The notes beneath the pieces are model-generated. The model did no database searches. It was not told where the DNA came from and worked only from the letters and a program-made list of their open reading frames with translations. From positions 1-39,809 of the forward strand of contig SHBV01000026.1 in NCBI GenBank assembly GCA_004211885.1: DNA of 39,809 nucleotides, read 5' to 3'. The DNA comes from Verrucomicrobiaceae bacterium. Its GTDB lineage: Bacteria > Verrucomicrobiota > Verrucomicrobiia > Verrucomicrobiales > DEV007. The position numbers and the translations under genes were made by a program. Position 1 is the first letter of the stretch. Each line of letters starts with the position of its first letter. Below, in pieces: positions 31,663 to 39,774 of the stretch.

Positions 31663-33809
31663 TCGCGGCTGATGGTTTCGTCAAGGTTGAGGAGAATGCG
31701 TGTCACTGTTATCCAGGAAGCAGTTTCATTGTCGTTTATCATCTCCGAGGAATATTCACCTACCATTTTTTTTGCTTCTTCTGGATTTGCTGAATAATAG
31801 GCTCGGCCTTTTTGAAGGAGTTGTATTATTTCATTGATCTCTTGAGGTGATGGATGCCTTGAAACACAAAGAACAAAAGAGGATTTGATCCGATCCTGAT
31901 CGTTGTTACATGATTTGTCTGAGAGTATTCTTTTTGCAAATGCTTGAGCGGATTCATGAAACACTTCATTGCCCAGTGTTGCCAGAGCCATGATTGGGGT
32001 ATTGGAATTGTTGCGCTTTGCTATAGTGACATTGGCATTGGGGCAATCAAAGGCGATCAGGTTAGGATCGGGTGCGGTCCTTTTGAAGAAGGTGTACATT
32101 CCTCGTCGATAACGATCATTTCCGTCACTGGTCTTCCACTTAAAGCTCCCCGCAAAACTTTGTTCGGCTACGCCTTTTGGTATTGGCGGGAATACGCTCG
32201 GACCTCCGACCTTATGTTTTAGTAGTCCTGATATCGATAAAAAAAGGTCTCGAATAATTTCTCCTTCGGCCCGGAACCGGTTCTGTCTATGGAGTAATTT
32301 ATTATCAGGGTCAATCTGGTCAGGTCTTTTTCTTCGGGCCGTGGATTGCTGATAGGTTTCGGACATGACTACGTATTTAATTAGACTTTTTCTGCTCCAA
32401 TTCATATCGATAAACTTCTTTGCTAGATGATCAAGGAGCTCGAGTTGAGTTGGAGTTTCGGATCTTGTGCCGAAGTCTGCTTTTTGATCGGTCAGACCTT
32501 TTCCAAAGAGTCGATACCAGATATCATTGACCGCGACTCTTGCGGATAGAGGATTCCTTTCATTAACTAGCCACTGAGCAAGGTTCAGCCGGTCTATTTT
32601 TTTGTTGTTGGATATTTCAATGGGAGGTAAAGAGTCTGGAGCGAGTGGTAAGATTTCTCCTTTTTCTTTAATGGGTTGCAGGAAATCTCCTCGACGGAAA
32701 ATATAAGTTTCACGATCCTTTTGTTTCATTACTCTCACTTTTATTGTGCCACCTTCAAACCCTTTAGGAACATCTGCTTCGCTTTCATCTGTATCATTGA
32801 AAAATGCATAAAACTGATAAAAATCGCGCTGGCTGATTGGGTCATAAGGATGGTCATGGCATTGAGCGCATTCAAGAGTGAGCCCTAGCCAGACCGAGGC
32901 GGTAGTATTAGACCGGTCAATTGTCCTTTTGGTTCGATCCTCTTCAGCGTCTACTCCTCCTTCTCGATTATATAAGGTTTGACGGTGAAATGCGGTCGCG
33001 AGGTGCTGCTCAGGCGTAGCGTTTGGTAAAAGATCTCCCGCAATTTGTTCAGTAGTGAACTGATCAAAGGGCATGTCAGCATTTATTGAATCGATGACCC
33101 ATTTTCTCCAGCGCCAAGCATTGGGCCTGTCATTATCCTTTTCATAGCCATCCGAATCAGCGTACCGAGCCCCATCGAGCCAGTGCCTGGCCCACCTTTC
33201 ACCGAAGTGAGGAGAGTTGAGTAGTTTTGTTGCGAGTCTTTCATATGCATCATTTGTCTGATCTGATTCGAAAGACAATATTTCTTCAGGCTCAGGTGGT
33301 AATCCGATAAGATCTAATGAGAGCCTTCTAAAGAGCGTTCTCTTGCCAGCAGTTGGGCTGCGCATTAATCCTGAATTTTTGAGGTTTTCTTCAACGATGC
33401 TGTCAATTGTTTGATTTGATTTTTGAGTTTCTTTAAGAGAATTAAAGGACCAATGTTTTGGCCATTTTGCTCCTTCCTTAACCCATTGATGCAGAGTTTT
33501 TATCTGCTCTTTTTTTAACGGATTTTTGGGTGGCATCCTCTCTTCTTCGTCAGTGTGAATGATGCGCCTGATCAATTCACTTTTTTCTAGATTTCCAGAT
33601 ACGATAGGAATGAGTCCAGATTCAGAAGCTCTAAAAACGCTTGCTTTATTGATTAGATTTAGTCCAGCTTTTGCTCGAATTCCACCATGACACTTTGTAC
33701 AATGAGCATTCAGAATGGGTCTAACGTCACGAGCAAAGTCAATTTCTGCATTCGTTTTTGCCCATGAAAAAAGAATAAGGGCGGAGCATATAGCGGTTGC
33801 GGCTTTCAT
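31659..33809 (-). CDS. PSD1/DUF1549/DUF1553 protein with planctomycete cytochrome C domain
   Basis: 716 residues from the ATG at 33809 (MKAATAICSALILFSWA), which gives a clean signal peptide. The frame is open to 33971, but that stretch overlaps the amidohydrolase and has no family match. Domains in order: PSCyt1 cytochrome C (RDVRPILNAHCTKCHGG, heme motif CxxCH), DUF1549/PSCyt2 (TLFRRLSLDLIGLPPEPEE, RWARHWLDGARYADSDGYE, and LECAQCHDHPYDPIS with a second CxxCH), then DUF1553/PSD1 (LAQWLVNERNPLSARVAVNDIWYRLFGKGL, TPTQLELLDHLA, STARRKRPDQIDPDN). It is shorter than many relatives (often 800-1100) because no carbohydrate-binding or LamG module separates the two DUFs. Expected in the periplasm, perhaps passing electrons during polysaccharide breakdown together with its DUF1501 partner. 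Confidence 0.93.
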   Translation of the reverse strand: MKAATAICSALILFSWAKTNAEIDFARDVRPILNAHCTKCHGGIRAKAGLNLINKASVFRASESGLIPIVSGNLEKSELIRRIIHTDEEERMPPKNPLKKEQIKTLHQWVKEGAKWPKHWSFNSLKETQKSNQTIDSIVEENLKNSGLMRSPTAGKRTLFRRLSLDLIGLPPEPEEILSFESDQTNDAYERLATKLLNSPHFGERWARHWLDGARYADSDGYEKDNDRPNAWRWRKWVIDSINADMPFDQFTTEQIAGDLLPNATPEQHLATAFHRQTLYNREGGVDAEEDRTKRTIDRSNTTASVWLGLTLECAQCHDHPYDPISQRDFYQFYAFFNDTDESEADVPKGFEGGTIKVRVMKQKDRETYIFRRGDFLQPIKEKGEILPLAPDSLPPIEISNNKKIDRLNLAQWLVNERNPLSARVAVNDIWYRLFGKGLTDQKADFGTRSETPTQLELLDHLAKKFIDMNWSRKSLIKYVVMSETYQQSTARRKRPDQIDPDNKLLHRQNRFRAEGEIIRDLFLSISGLLKHKVGGPSVFPPIPKGVAEQSFAGSFKWKTSDGNDRYRRGMYTFFKRTAPDPNLIAFDCPNANVTIAKRNNSNTPIMALATLGNEVFHESAQAFAKRILSDKSCNNDQDRIKSSFVLCVSRHPSPQEINEIIQLLQKGRAYYSANPEEAKKMVGEYSSEMINDNETASWITVTRILLNLDETISRE

Positions 33810-33873
33810 CCTCAAGTGATTTAACTTATAGCAATGATAATGGATCGATCTATTTTTTTGATAATTTCTTTTT

Positions 33874-34788
33874 ATGATTATTGATGCACATATGCATATA
33901 TGGAAGCGAATAAAAGGTTCCGTCAGAAATGAGCAGCCGGTCCGGCCCCTCGGTTCAGGGAAGATTCGCATAGGTGATCAGGAAATGTTGGGCATGCCGG
34001 CTTCCTTTGTAGATTGCTCTGCTTTGGCTGAATATGTTTTAGCTGAGTTTGATGCGGCTGGAGTCGCGGCTGGGGTCGTGGTTCAGGAATATTTGGATGG
34101 GCCTCAGAATGATTATATTTTAGATGTAGCATTCAATTATCCGGAACGCTTTTTTATGCATGCTCTACCGAACTTCTTCGAGCCGGACAAGGTATATGAA
34201 GAAGTTGGGAATCTATTTGATCAGGGTTTCAAAGGGTTGAAAGTTTGCGGCGGACATTTGTTAGGCAAGGTATCTTTGGACGACCGTAGATTTTTTACGG
34301 TTTGGGAAAGGATGGAAAATGAAGAGTTAGTCCTGGCCATTGATTTTTCTGAAGGTGAAATCCAAGTCCCCGAGTTTGAGAATGTGATGGAATCATTTCC
34401 AGACCTGAAGGTGGCAATTGGCCACTTTGGAATGCCTAACCGAGGGGGCTGGCCTGGTCAGTTAGAACTGTGTCGCCACAAAAATGTTTATATAGAATGT
34501 GGAGGTATTATTTGGCTTTATCGATCAGAGGGTTATCCATTTAAGAGTGGGCGTGATGCGATAAGATTTGCGGGACAGAAAGTGGGATATGATAAAATAA
34601 TGTGGGGATCTGATTGGCCTCGTACTATGGTGGATTTTACGTATAGGCAGAGCCTTGATTTCATCCTTAATGATGAGGACATAGGTTCTGAAGACAAGGC
34701 CGCTATTCTCGGAGCGAATGCGGCAAAGCTTTACGGATTTAAAAAATTAAAAAGCGCTGATAGGGTTTCTCTCATAACGGAGGGTTAG
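33874..34788 (+). CDS. amidohydrolase 2 family TIM-barrel protein
   Basis: 304 residues. Metal-binding motifs: HMH in IIDAHMHIW (residues 2-10), His in VAIGHFGMPN and Asp in IMWGSDWPR. This fits the PF04909 group of hydrolases and decarboxylases, which includes lactonases of sugar-acid pathways. The substrate cannot be assigned. No signal peptide, so cytoplasmic. It is divergent from the PSD1/DUF1501 pair with 64 bp between starts, so shared control and a sugar-catabolic role (for example a lactonase step) are plausible. It overlaps proC by 4 bp at the convergent ends. No Shine-Dalgarno sequence. Confidence 0.9.
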   Translation: MIIDAHMHIWKRIKGSVRNEQPVRPLGSGKIRIGDQEMLGMPASFVDCSALAEYVLAEFDAAGVAAGVVVQEYLDGPQNDYILDVAFNYPERFFMHALPNFFEPDKVYEEVGNLFDQGFKGLKVCGGHLLGKVSLDDRRFFTVWERMENEELVLAIDFSEGEIQVPEFENVMESFPDLKVAIGHFGMPNRGGWPGQLELCRHKNVYIECGGIIWLYRSEGYPFKSGRDAIRFAGQKVGYDKIMWGSDWPRTMVDFTYRQSLDFILNDEDIGSEDKAAILGANAAKLYGFKKLKSADRVSLITEG

Positions 34789-35585
34789 CTTTTCCCAAGA
34801 TCCTCTGATCTGAGCGTAGCGGCTTTTACTGCCTCAATTAAGGTTGCTCTCAATTTTCCTGACTCCAGTGCTGCGAGTCCTGCGATCGTTGTTCCTCCGG
34901 GGCTAGTTACCTGATCGCGAAGAGAGGCAGGATGCTCTTCTGTTTGGATTACCATTTCTGCAGCGCCTGCAACTGTTTGTGCTGCTAACAACAAGGCTTT
35001 GTCCTTAGGTAGCCCAACGAGAACTCCGCCATCGGCAAGAGCTTCGATGACTGTATAAATATAGGCAGGACCGCTTCCACTTAGTCCTGTGATCGCATCT
35101 ATTTGCTTTTCAGGAACCTCCAGCACCTTTCCTACTGACCCAAGAATATTAGTTACGAAATTAGCGTCGTCATCAGTTGCTCTTGTTCCTCTAGAGAACG
35201 CGGATGCACCTTTTCCTACGAGAGCAGGAGTGTTTGGCATCACACGAATAACACGAGCCCTTTCCCCAAGAGATTTTTCAAGATCCAATAATTGAAGTCC
35301 TGCAGCGATTGAAATAAATAGCTTACTTTGATCTGGAGCTTGAAGAGTCCCTATCATTTTCAGAGTGTCTTGAGGTTTAACGCAAAGCAGTACTACCTCA
35401 GATTTATTTATCAAATCATCGTGTGATGACGTAACCGTCGCTCCTATTTCATTGCCTAGTTTATTTGAAGCAGAATCAATAACGTCAAAAACGCTCACCG
35501 AGTCTCCTGTAATCGCACCTTCTTTAATCGCGCCCTTCACAAGAGCCGATCCCATTTTGCCGCATCCTATTATCCCTAATCTCAT
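34785..35585 (-). CDS. proC: pyrroline-5-carboxylate reductase
   Basis: 266 residues from the ATG at 35585 (MRLGIIGCGKMG). The open frame upstream to 35810 overlaps the Fur-family gene and its operator and is not coding. It reduces 1-pyrroline-5-carboxylate to proline with NAD(P)H. Motifs: Rossmann GCGKMGSALVKGA, CVKPQD, RVMPNTPALVGKGASAF, and the ProC signature around GLSGSGPAYIYTVIEALADGGVLVGL and SPGGTTIAGLAALE. The length equals E. coli ProC. Divergent from the fur-suf operon across 110 bp that contains the second Fur-type operator, so proC may also feel that regulator. Confidence 0.95.
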   Translation of the reverse strand: MRLGIIGCGKMGSALVKGAIKEGAITGDSVSVFDVIDSASNKLGNEIGATVTSSHDDLINKSEVVLLCVKPQDTLKMIGTLQAPDQSKLFISIAAGLQLLDLEKSLGERARVIRVMPNTPALVGKGASAFSRGTRATDDDANFVTNILGSVGKVLEVPEKQIDAITGLSGSGPAYIYTVIEALADGGVLVGLPKDKALLLAAQTVAGAAEMVIQTEEHPASLRDQVTSPGGTTIAGLAALESGKLRATLIEAVKAATLRSEDLGKS

Positions 35586-35643
35586 TTTGTGAATATAAGG
35601 TATTTGGACTTCGGTGTCGAACGATAGGATTAGATAAGAAATA

Positions 35644-35666
35644 TTATTTAGAATAGTTCTTGATAA
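35644..35666 (-). promoter_or_regulatory. Fur-type operator in front of fur-suf operon
   Basis: Read on the plus strand, TTATTTAGAA-TAG-TTCTTGATAA matches the reverse complement of the perfect operator at 6990-7012 at 20 of 23 positions, including an identical 11-base core (AGAATAGTTCT). It ends 29 bp before the GTG of the Fur-family gene and lies 59 bp from proC. This points to autoregulation and to one regulon with the iron importer. Confidence 0.8.
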
Positions 35667-35680
35667 AAATAAGCCTCGCA

Positions 35681-35705
35681 GTACTGGTCTGATGAGTGCC
35701 AGTAC
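35681..35705 (+). promoter_or_regulatory. inverted repeat spanning the fur start codon
   Basis: GTACTGG (35681-35687) and CCAGTAC (35699-35705) are perfect arms with an 11-base loop. The GTG start (35696-35698) sits at the loop-stem edge. It could be a second operator or an mRNA hairpin limiting translation. Confidence 0.5.
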
Positions 35706-36145
35706 ATAAGAAAAAACTATCTGAAAAGATTGATCTTGGAGGAGGTCATCGTATGACCCCGCAAAGACAGGTCGTTTATGATGTTCTGATGAGTAGCCGA
35801 GATCATCCAACGGCCACGGAAGTCTTTATAAGAGTGCAGGAAAAGATGTCATCAATATCCTTGGCGACAGTATATAATTGTTTAGATACTCTTGCCGTTG
35901 CTGGCATTGTTAAGCAAGTAAATGTGGACAGGGAGCCTTCCAGATATTGTGGAAACCTTGCGCCGCATGCGCACTTTCATTGTGAAACATGTGCTACCGT
36001 AATGGACATTGACTTAAAAGATGGTGTTGAGCCGTCTGGATCAGTCAAATTGCCTCGCGGTGCTAAGATTCAAAAAGTTGAAGTCGCGGTCAGGGGTCAG
36101 TGTCCAGAATGTGTCCGTACTAATAAAAGAAAAAATATTTCATAA
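35696..36145 (+). CDS. fur: Fur/PerR-family metalloregulator
   Basis: 149 residues from a GTG start. It aligns without gaps to B. subtilis PerR numbering as I recall that sequence: winged helix with MTPQRQVVYDVL and ISLATVYNCLDTLAVAGIV, structural zinc cysteines C96, C99, C136 and C139, and regulatory ligands H37, H91, H93 and D104. The fifth PerR ligand, D85 (acidic in E. coli Fur too), is Cys85 (codon at 35948-35950). Asp104 rather than Glu is PerR-like, so peroxide sensing is as possible as iron sensing. The shared operator with the iron importer argues for control of iron and Fe-S genes. It heads the suf operon (28 bp to sufC). An internal ATG at residue 20 would remove part of the DNA-binding domain. 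Confidence 0.92.
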   Translation: MPVHKKKLSEKIDLGGGHRMTPQRQVVYDVLMSSRDHPTATEVFIRVQEKMSSISLATVYNCLDTLAVAGIVKQVNVDREPSRYCGNLAPHAHFHCETCATVMDIDLKDGVEPSGSVKLPRGAKIQKVEVAVRGQCPECVRTNKRKNIS

Positions 36146-36173
36146 CAATACTAATCAATTTTTGTCTAAATAA

Positions 36174-36932
36174 ATGTCCAGTTTGGAAATCAAGGATCTT
36201 CACGCAAGTGTAAATGGGATTGACATTCTCAAGGGTCTGACTTTGTCCGTTCCCATGGGAGAAGTTCATGCAATTATGGGGCCCAACGGTTCGGGTAAAA
36301 GTACACTGGCAAAAGTCATGGCAGGTCACCAGGATTATGAGGTAGAGTCTGGAGAAGTTCTTTTAGATGGCGAGAGTCTTCTTGGAATGGAGGTCGATGA
36401 GCGTGCTAGGGAGGGTCTTTTCCTTGCTTTCCAGTATCCTGCAGAAATTCCAGGCGTCAGTAATGCTAATTTTCTTAGAGCAGCGAGACAGGCAAGGTTA
36501 CCTGATGGTGAAGAAATTGATGCGGTGGCCTTTTACCAGGAAATGTATGAAAAGATGGCTCAGTTGGGAATAGATAAAAAGTTTACAGGGCGTGCCGTTA
36601 ACGAAGGTTTTTCTGGAGGAGAAAAGAAGCGTAACGAAGTGCTTCAAATGATGATGTTAGAACCAAAGTATGCGGTTCTAGATGAGACTGACAGTGGTCT
36701 TGATATTGATGCTTTGAAAATTGTTGCCCAAGGAGTCAACGCTATGCGTTCAGGGGATCGTGGTTTTTTAGTAATAACCCATTATCAGCGACTACTTGAA
36801 TACATTGTTCCTGATCATGTCCATGTTCTTTATGAGGGTAGGATTATACGTAGCGGACCGAAGGAATTGGCTCTAGAACTTGAAGAGAAGGGCTATGATT
36901 GGCTCAAGGAAGGGGAACTAGTTAAAAATTAG
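36174..36932 (+). CDS. sufC: Fe-S cluster assembly ATPase SufC
   Basis: 252 residues, matching E. coli SufC (248). ABC ATPase without membrane domain: Walker [10 protein letters not shown] (near 36-44), Q-loop in [15 protein letters not shown], signature [17 protein letters not shown] and Walker [17 protein letters not shown]. It binds SufB and SufD and drives shape change in the SufBC2D scaffold where Fe-S clusters are built. First suf gene after the regulator, with sufB starting 12 bp after its stop. No Shine-Dalgarno sequence. Confidence 0.97.
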   Translation: MSSLEIKDLHASVNGIDILKGLTLSVPMGEVHAIMGPNGSGKSTLAKVMAGHQDYEVESGEVLLDGESLLGMEVDERAREGLFLAFQYPAEIPGVSNANFLRAARQARLPDGEEIDAVAFYQEMYEKMAQLGIDKKFTGRAVNEGFSGGEKKRNEVLQMMMLEPKYAVLDETDSGLDIDALKIVAQGVNAMRSGDRGFLVITHYQRLLEYIVPDHVHVLYEGRIIRSGPKELALELEEKGYDWLKEGELVKN

Positions 36933-36944
36933 TACTTGGAAGAA

Positions 36945-38363
36945 ATGAGTAAAGATTCAAATTCTGGAAATACTATCGAGATTGACAGGGAAGAGGCGAA
37001 CTTTCATTACGACGTCAATTATAAACATGACGCCGGAATGGGCTTGTCCGAAGATACTCTAGATTACATATCAAATGTTAAGGGTGAGGATCAGTGGATT
37101 GCGGATTTTAGAAAAAAGGCGCTGAGTGTTTTTCATAAGAAAAAGATGCCCACGCACTGGGCCAGTGAGGATCTTGATTCTATCAACTTTGATGAGATAC
37201 GCTATTATTTATCTGCCGGTGAGGCTCCCAAGCGTAGCTGGGATGATGTGCCTGATGAAATGAAGGAGACGTTTGAGCGTCTCGGTATTCCGGAAAAGGA
37301 ACGTAGTTTTTTGGCTGGTGTAGAAGCTCAGTTTGATAGTGAAGCGGCTTATTCGAACGTCAAAGATGCGGTAGCAGAACAGGGTGTTATTTTTGTGAAT
37401 AGCTCTGAAGGTTTGGCTGAGCATGCTGATATTTTCCGCAAATGGTTTGGCAAAGTGATTCCTACAGGCGATAACAAATTCTCGGCTCTAAACTCCGCAG
37501 TCTTTTCGGGTGGCAGTTTTATATATGTCCCGCCAGGCGTTAAAGTGAAGCATCCATTGCAGGCCTATTTTAGAATTAACGCTGAGCAGTTTGGCCAGTT
37601 CGAGAGGACACTTATTATCGTGGATGAAGGGGCCGAGCTCACGTACATGGAAGGGTGCACTGCTCCGAAATTTGAAACTAACACACTTCACAGCGCAGTA
37701 GTCGAATTGGTTGCAATGAAAGATGCCAAGATTCAGTACATAACCGTTCAGAATTGGAGCGCTAACGTATTTAATCTGGTAACGAAGCGGGGCCTAGCGC
37801 ATGAGAATGCGGAGGTCAGGTGGATCGACTGTAACATCGGCAGTCGGTTAACTATGAAGTATCCCGGAGTAGTAATGAAAGGGGCAGGAGCGAGAGGAGA
37901 AGTTATTTCTATTGCTTTGGCTAATGATGGGCAGCATCAAGACACTGGAGCGAAGATGATACACGCTGCAGATAATACTACGTCAAATGTTGTTTCCAAG
38001 TCCATCAGTGTAGGTGAGGGTCGATCAACCTATCGAGGCCAAGTACATATTCCTAAGCACCTCAAAGGTTGTAAGAATAATACTGAGTGTGATGCATTGT
38101 TGATTAATAGTAAGAGCCGCACTGACACTTATCCAGCCATAACGGTCCGGGGAAATAAGCATTCTACCCAGCACGAAGCGAGTGTGAGTCAGGTCAGTGA
38201 GGAGCAGATATTTTATATGAAGCAGCGGGGTTTGAGTGAAGCAGAAGCTATGAGTCTGAGCGTGAATGGATTTGTTAATGATTTGGTCCGAGAGTTCCCA
38301 ATGGAATATTCAGTCGAATTGAAACGTTTGATTGATCTTGAAATGGAAGGGTCCGTGGGGTAG
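36945..38363 (+). CDS. sufB: Fe-S cluster assembly scaffold SufB
   Basis: 472 residues from the ATG at 36945 (MSKDSNSGN); an in-frame TTG at 36936 would add three residues. The protein has the SufB N-terminal helices ([20 protein letters not shown]), the right-handed beta-helix core ([37 protein letters not shown] is split here only by recognition) and the C-terminal motif [14 protein letters not shown] with the cysteine that in E. coli receives sulfur or holds the cluster. [17 protein letters not shown] is also typical. It forms the scaffold with SufC and SufD. A GGAAG-like site lies just before the ATG. Confidence 0.96.
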   Translation: MSKDSNSGNTIEIDREEANFHYDVNYKHDAGMGLSEDTLDYISNVKGEDQWIADFRKKALSVFHKKKMPTHWASEDLDSINFDEIRYYLSAGEAPKRSWDDVPDEMKETFERLGIPEKERSFLAGVEAQFDSEAAYSNVKDAVAEQGVIFVNSSEGLAEHADIFRKWFGKVIPTGDNKFSALNSAVFSGGSFIYVPPGVKVKHPLQAYFRINAEQFGQFERTLIIVDEGAELTYMEGCTAPKFETNTLHSAVVELVAMKDAKIQYITVQNWSANVFNLVTKRGLAHENAEVRWIDCNIGSRLTMKYPGVVMKGAGARGEVISIALANDGQHQDTGAKMIHAADNTTSNVVSKSISVGEGRSTYRGQVHIPKHLKGCKNNTECDALLINSKSRTDTYPAITVRGNKHSTQHEASVSQVSEEQIFYMKQRGLSEAEAMSLSVNGFVNDLVREFPMEYSVELKRLIDLEMEGSVG

Positions 38364-38381
38364 CCCAATTATTTCTTTATC

Positions 38382-39704
38382 GTGTTGTTAGAAGAAAATC
38401 CCTCAGTTCGTTCCTTTTTAGATTCTCCTGAAGAAGCAGGAGAGGATCTTCCTGATTGGTACAAGAATTCCAGAAGAGACGCATGGATGACTTTTCAAGA
38501 AATTGATTGGCCCAAGCGAAGTGATGAGGCTTGGCGCTTCGCAAATCTAAAGAAGTTATCACATGAGAACCTCTATGACGCCAAAGAAGTTGAATGCAAG
38601 GATATTGACCGGCTAGTGGCAAGTTCATTGTCATTAGAAGAAAATGCTGGGCAGATTTTCTTTGTTAATGATCGTGTCATTAAAAGCCCTTCACTTGATG
38701 AAGAGTTTTCTAAGAAAGGAGTCATTTTTAAACCTCTTTCACAAGCCCTTATTGAGCATAGTGAATTGGTGCAAAATTATTTTATGACCCAGGATCCTTG
38801 TCTCGGTTCTGCGAAGTACGCAGCACTGCACAGGGCTCGCCTAAGGAACGGTTTTTTCTTTTATGTTCCAGACGGCGTTTCATTGACTGTTCCCGTTGAA
38901 GTTTTTCATTGGGTTTCAGGAAATTCGGCTTCTATATTTCCGCATAGTTTAATAGTGGCAGGTTCAGGTTCTTCAGCCATGGTTGCTGAGTATGTTACTT
39001 CAATAGACGATGAAATTAGTTTTTGTTGTGGTGTTTCTGATATTCATGGGGAAGAAAATTCTGAACTGATTTATCTGAGAGCGCAGAATCTCAGTGAGGA
39101 AGCCCAGTCAATCCATTTATTGTCCACACGAGCTGGTTTGAATTCTAAGCTTAAAACATTTAATTTGGATTTGGGTTGTGAGTGGGTCAGGAACGAGTCT
39201 GTAAGTCGTTTAGTGGGAGAAGGGGCAAGTAGTGAAATTTTGGCAGTCAGCGTACCAGAGAAATCTCAGGAATTTGATATGCGTACTCTGCAACTACATG
39301 AGCAGCCAAATACTTCGAGTAACTTATTATACAAGAATACTTTATATGATGATTCGAAGACTATCTTTGCTGGTATGATAGTTGTAGAAGATGAGGCGCA
39401 CCACACTGATGCATACCAGACGTGCCGGAACTTACTAATGAGTGATACCTGTGAGGCGAACTCTATGCCCGGCCTGGAAATAAAAGCGGATCAGGTCAAG
39501 TGCAGTCACGGAGCAACTTCCAATCCCGTTTCAGAAGATGAACTTTTCTATTTGCAGACCCGAGGAATTAAAGAGCCAGCTGCCCGGCAGTTGTTGACTT
39601 TTGGATTTGTTAAGGAGGCCGTTGATCGTATTGGAAATGATTCTCTTGAAGAAGTGGTCTTGGGTAAACTTGGGCGTCGCTTTAATAGGATCGGGACCAG
39701 ATGA
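38382..39704 (+). CDS. sufD: Fe-S cluster assembly protein SufD
   Basis: 440 residues from a GTG start 19 bp behind sufB. Paralogue of SufB with the same beta-helix: NGFFFYVPDGVSLTVPVEVF, FAGMIVVEDEAHHTDAYQT, LLMSDTCEANSMPGLEI and KCSHGATSNPVSEDELFYLQTRGI. The His in CSHGAT corresponds to the conserved SufD histidine needed for iron entry in E. coli. The N-terminal part has DWPKRSDEAWRFANL, the usual SufD helical region. Last gene visible; the cysteine desulfurase sufS and sufU or sufE would be expected downstream, but two hairpins follow, so they may be elsewhere. Confidence 0.95.
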   Translation: MLLEENPSVRSFLDSPEEAGEDLPDWYKNSRRDAWMTFQEIDWPKRSDEAWRFANLKKLSHENLYDAKEVECKDIDRLVASSLSLEENAGQIFFVNDRVIKSPSLDEEFSKKGVIFKPLSQALIEHSELVQNYFMTQDPCLGSAKYAALHRARLRNGFFFYVPDGVSLTVPVEVFHWVSGNSASIFPHSLIVAGSGSSAMVAEYVTSIDDEISFCCGVSDIHGEENSELIYLRAQNLSEEAQSIHLLSTRAGLNSKLKTFNLDLGCEWVRNESVSRLVGEGASSEILAVSVPEKSQEFDMRTLQLHEQPNTSSNLLYKNTLYDDSKTIFAGMIVVEDEAHHTDAYQTCRNLLMSDTCEANSMPGLEIKADQVKCSHGATSNPVSEDELFYLQTRGIKEPAARQLLTFGFVKEAVDRIGNDSLEEVVLGKLGRRFNRIGTR

Positions 39705-39723
39705 ACAATCCATCATAATATTT

Positions 39724-39745
39724 TTTGCTATATTTCTCTAGCAAA
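39724..39745 (+). terminator. first hairpin after sufD
   Basis: TTTGCTA (39724-39730), eight-base loop, TAGCAAA (39739-39745), 19 bp after the sufD stop. No T run follows, so it may be a processing or attenuation element rather than a terminator. Confidence 0.4.
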
Positions 39746-39752
39746 TGAAATA

Positions 39753-39774
39753 ATAGCATGTAGATAAATGCTAT
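39753..39774 (+). terminator. second hairpin after sufD
   Basis: ATAGCAT (39753-39759), eight-base loop, ATGCTAT (39768-39774), followed by GCCTTTATT. Same stem length and loop length as the hairpin just before it. The 105-bp tail of the window shows no other feature. Confidence 0.45.

Noticed and set aside
33810..33971. N-terminal extension of the PSD1 frame
   Set aside because: It overlaps the amidohydrolase start region; the ATG at 33809 gives a clean signal peptide.
35586..35810. N-terminal extension of the proC frame
   Set aside because: It runs through the Fur-type operator and the Fur-family gene; the Rossmann motif begins right after the ATG at 35585.
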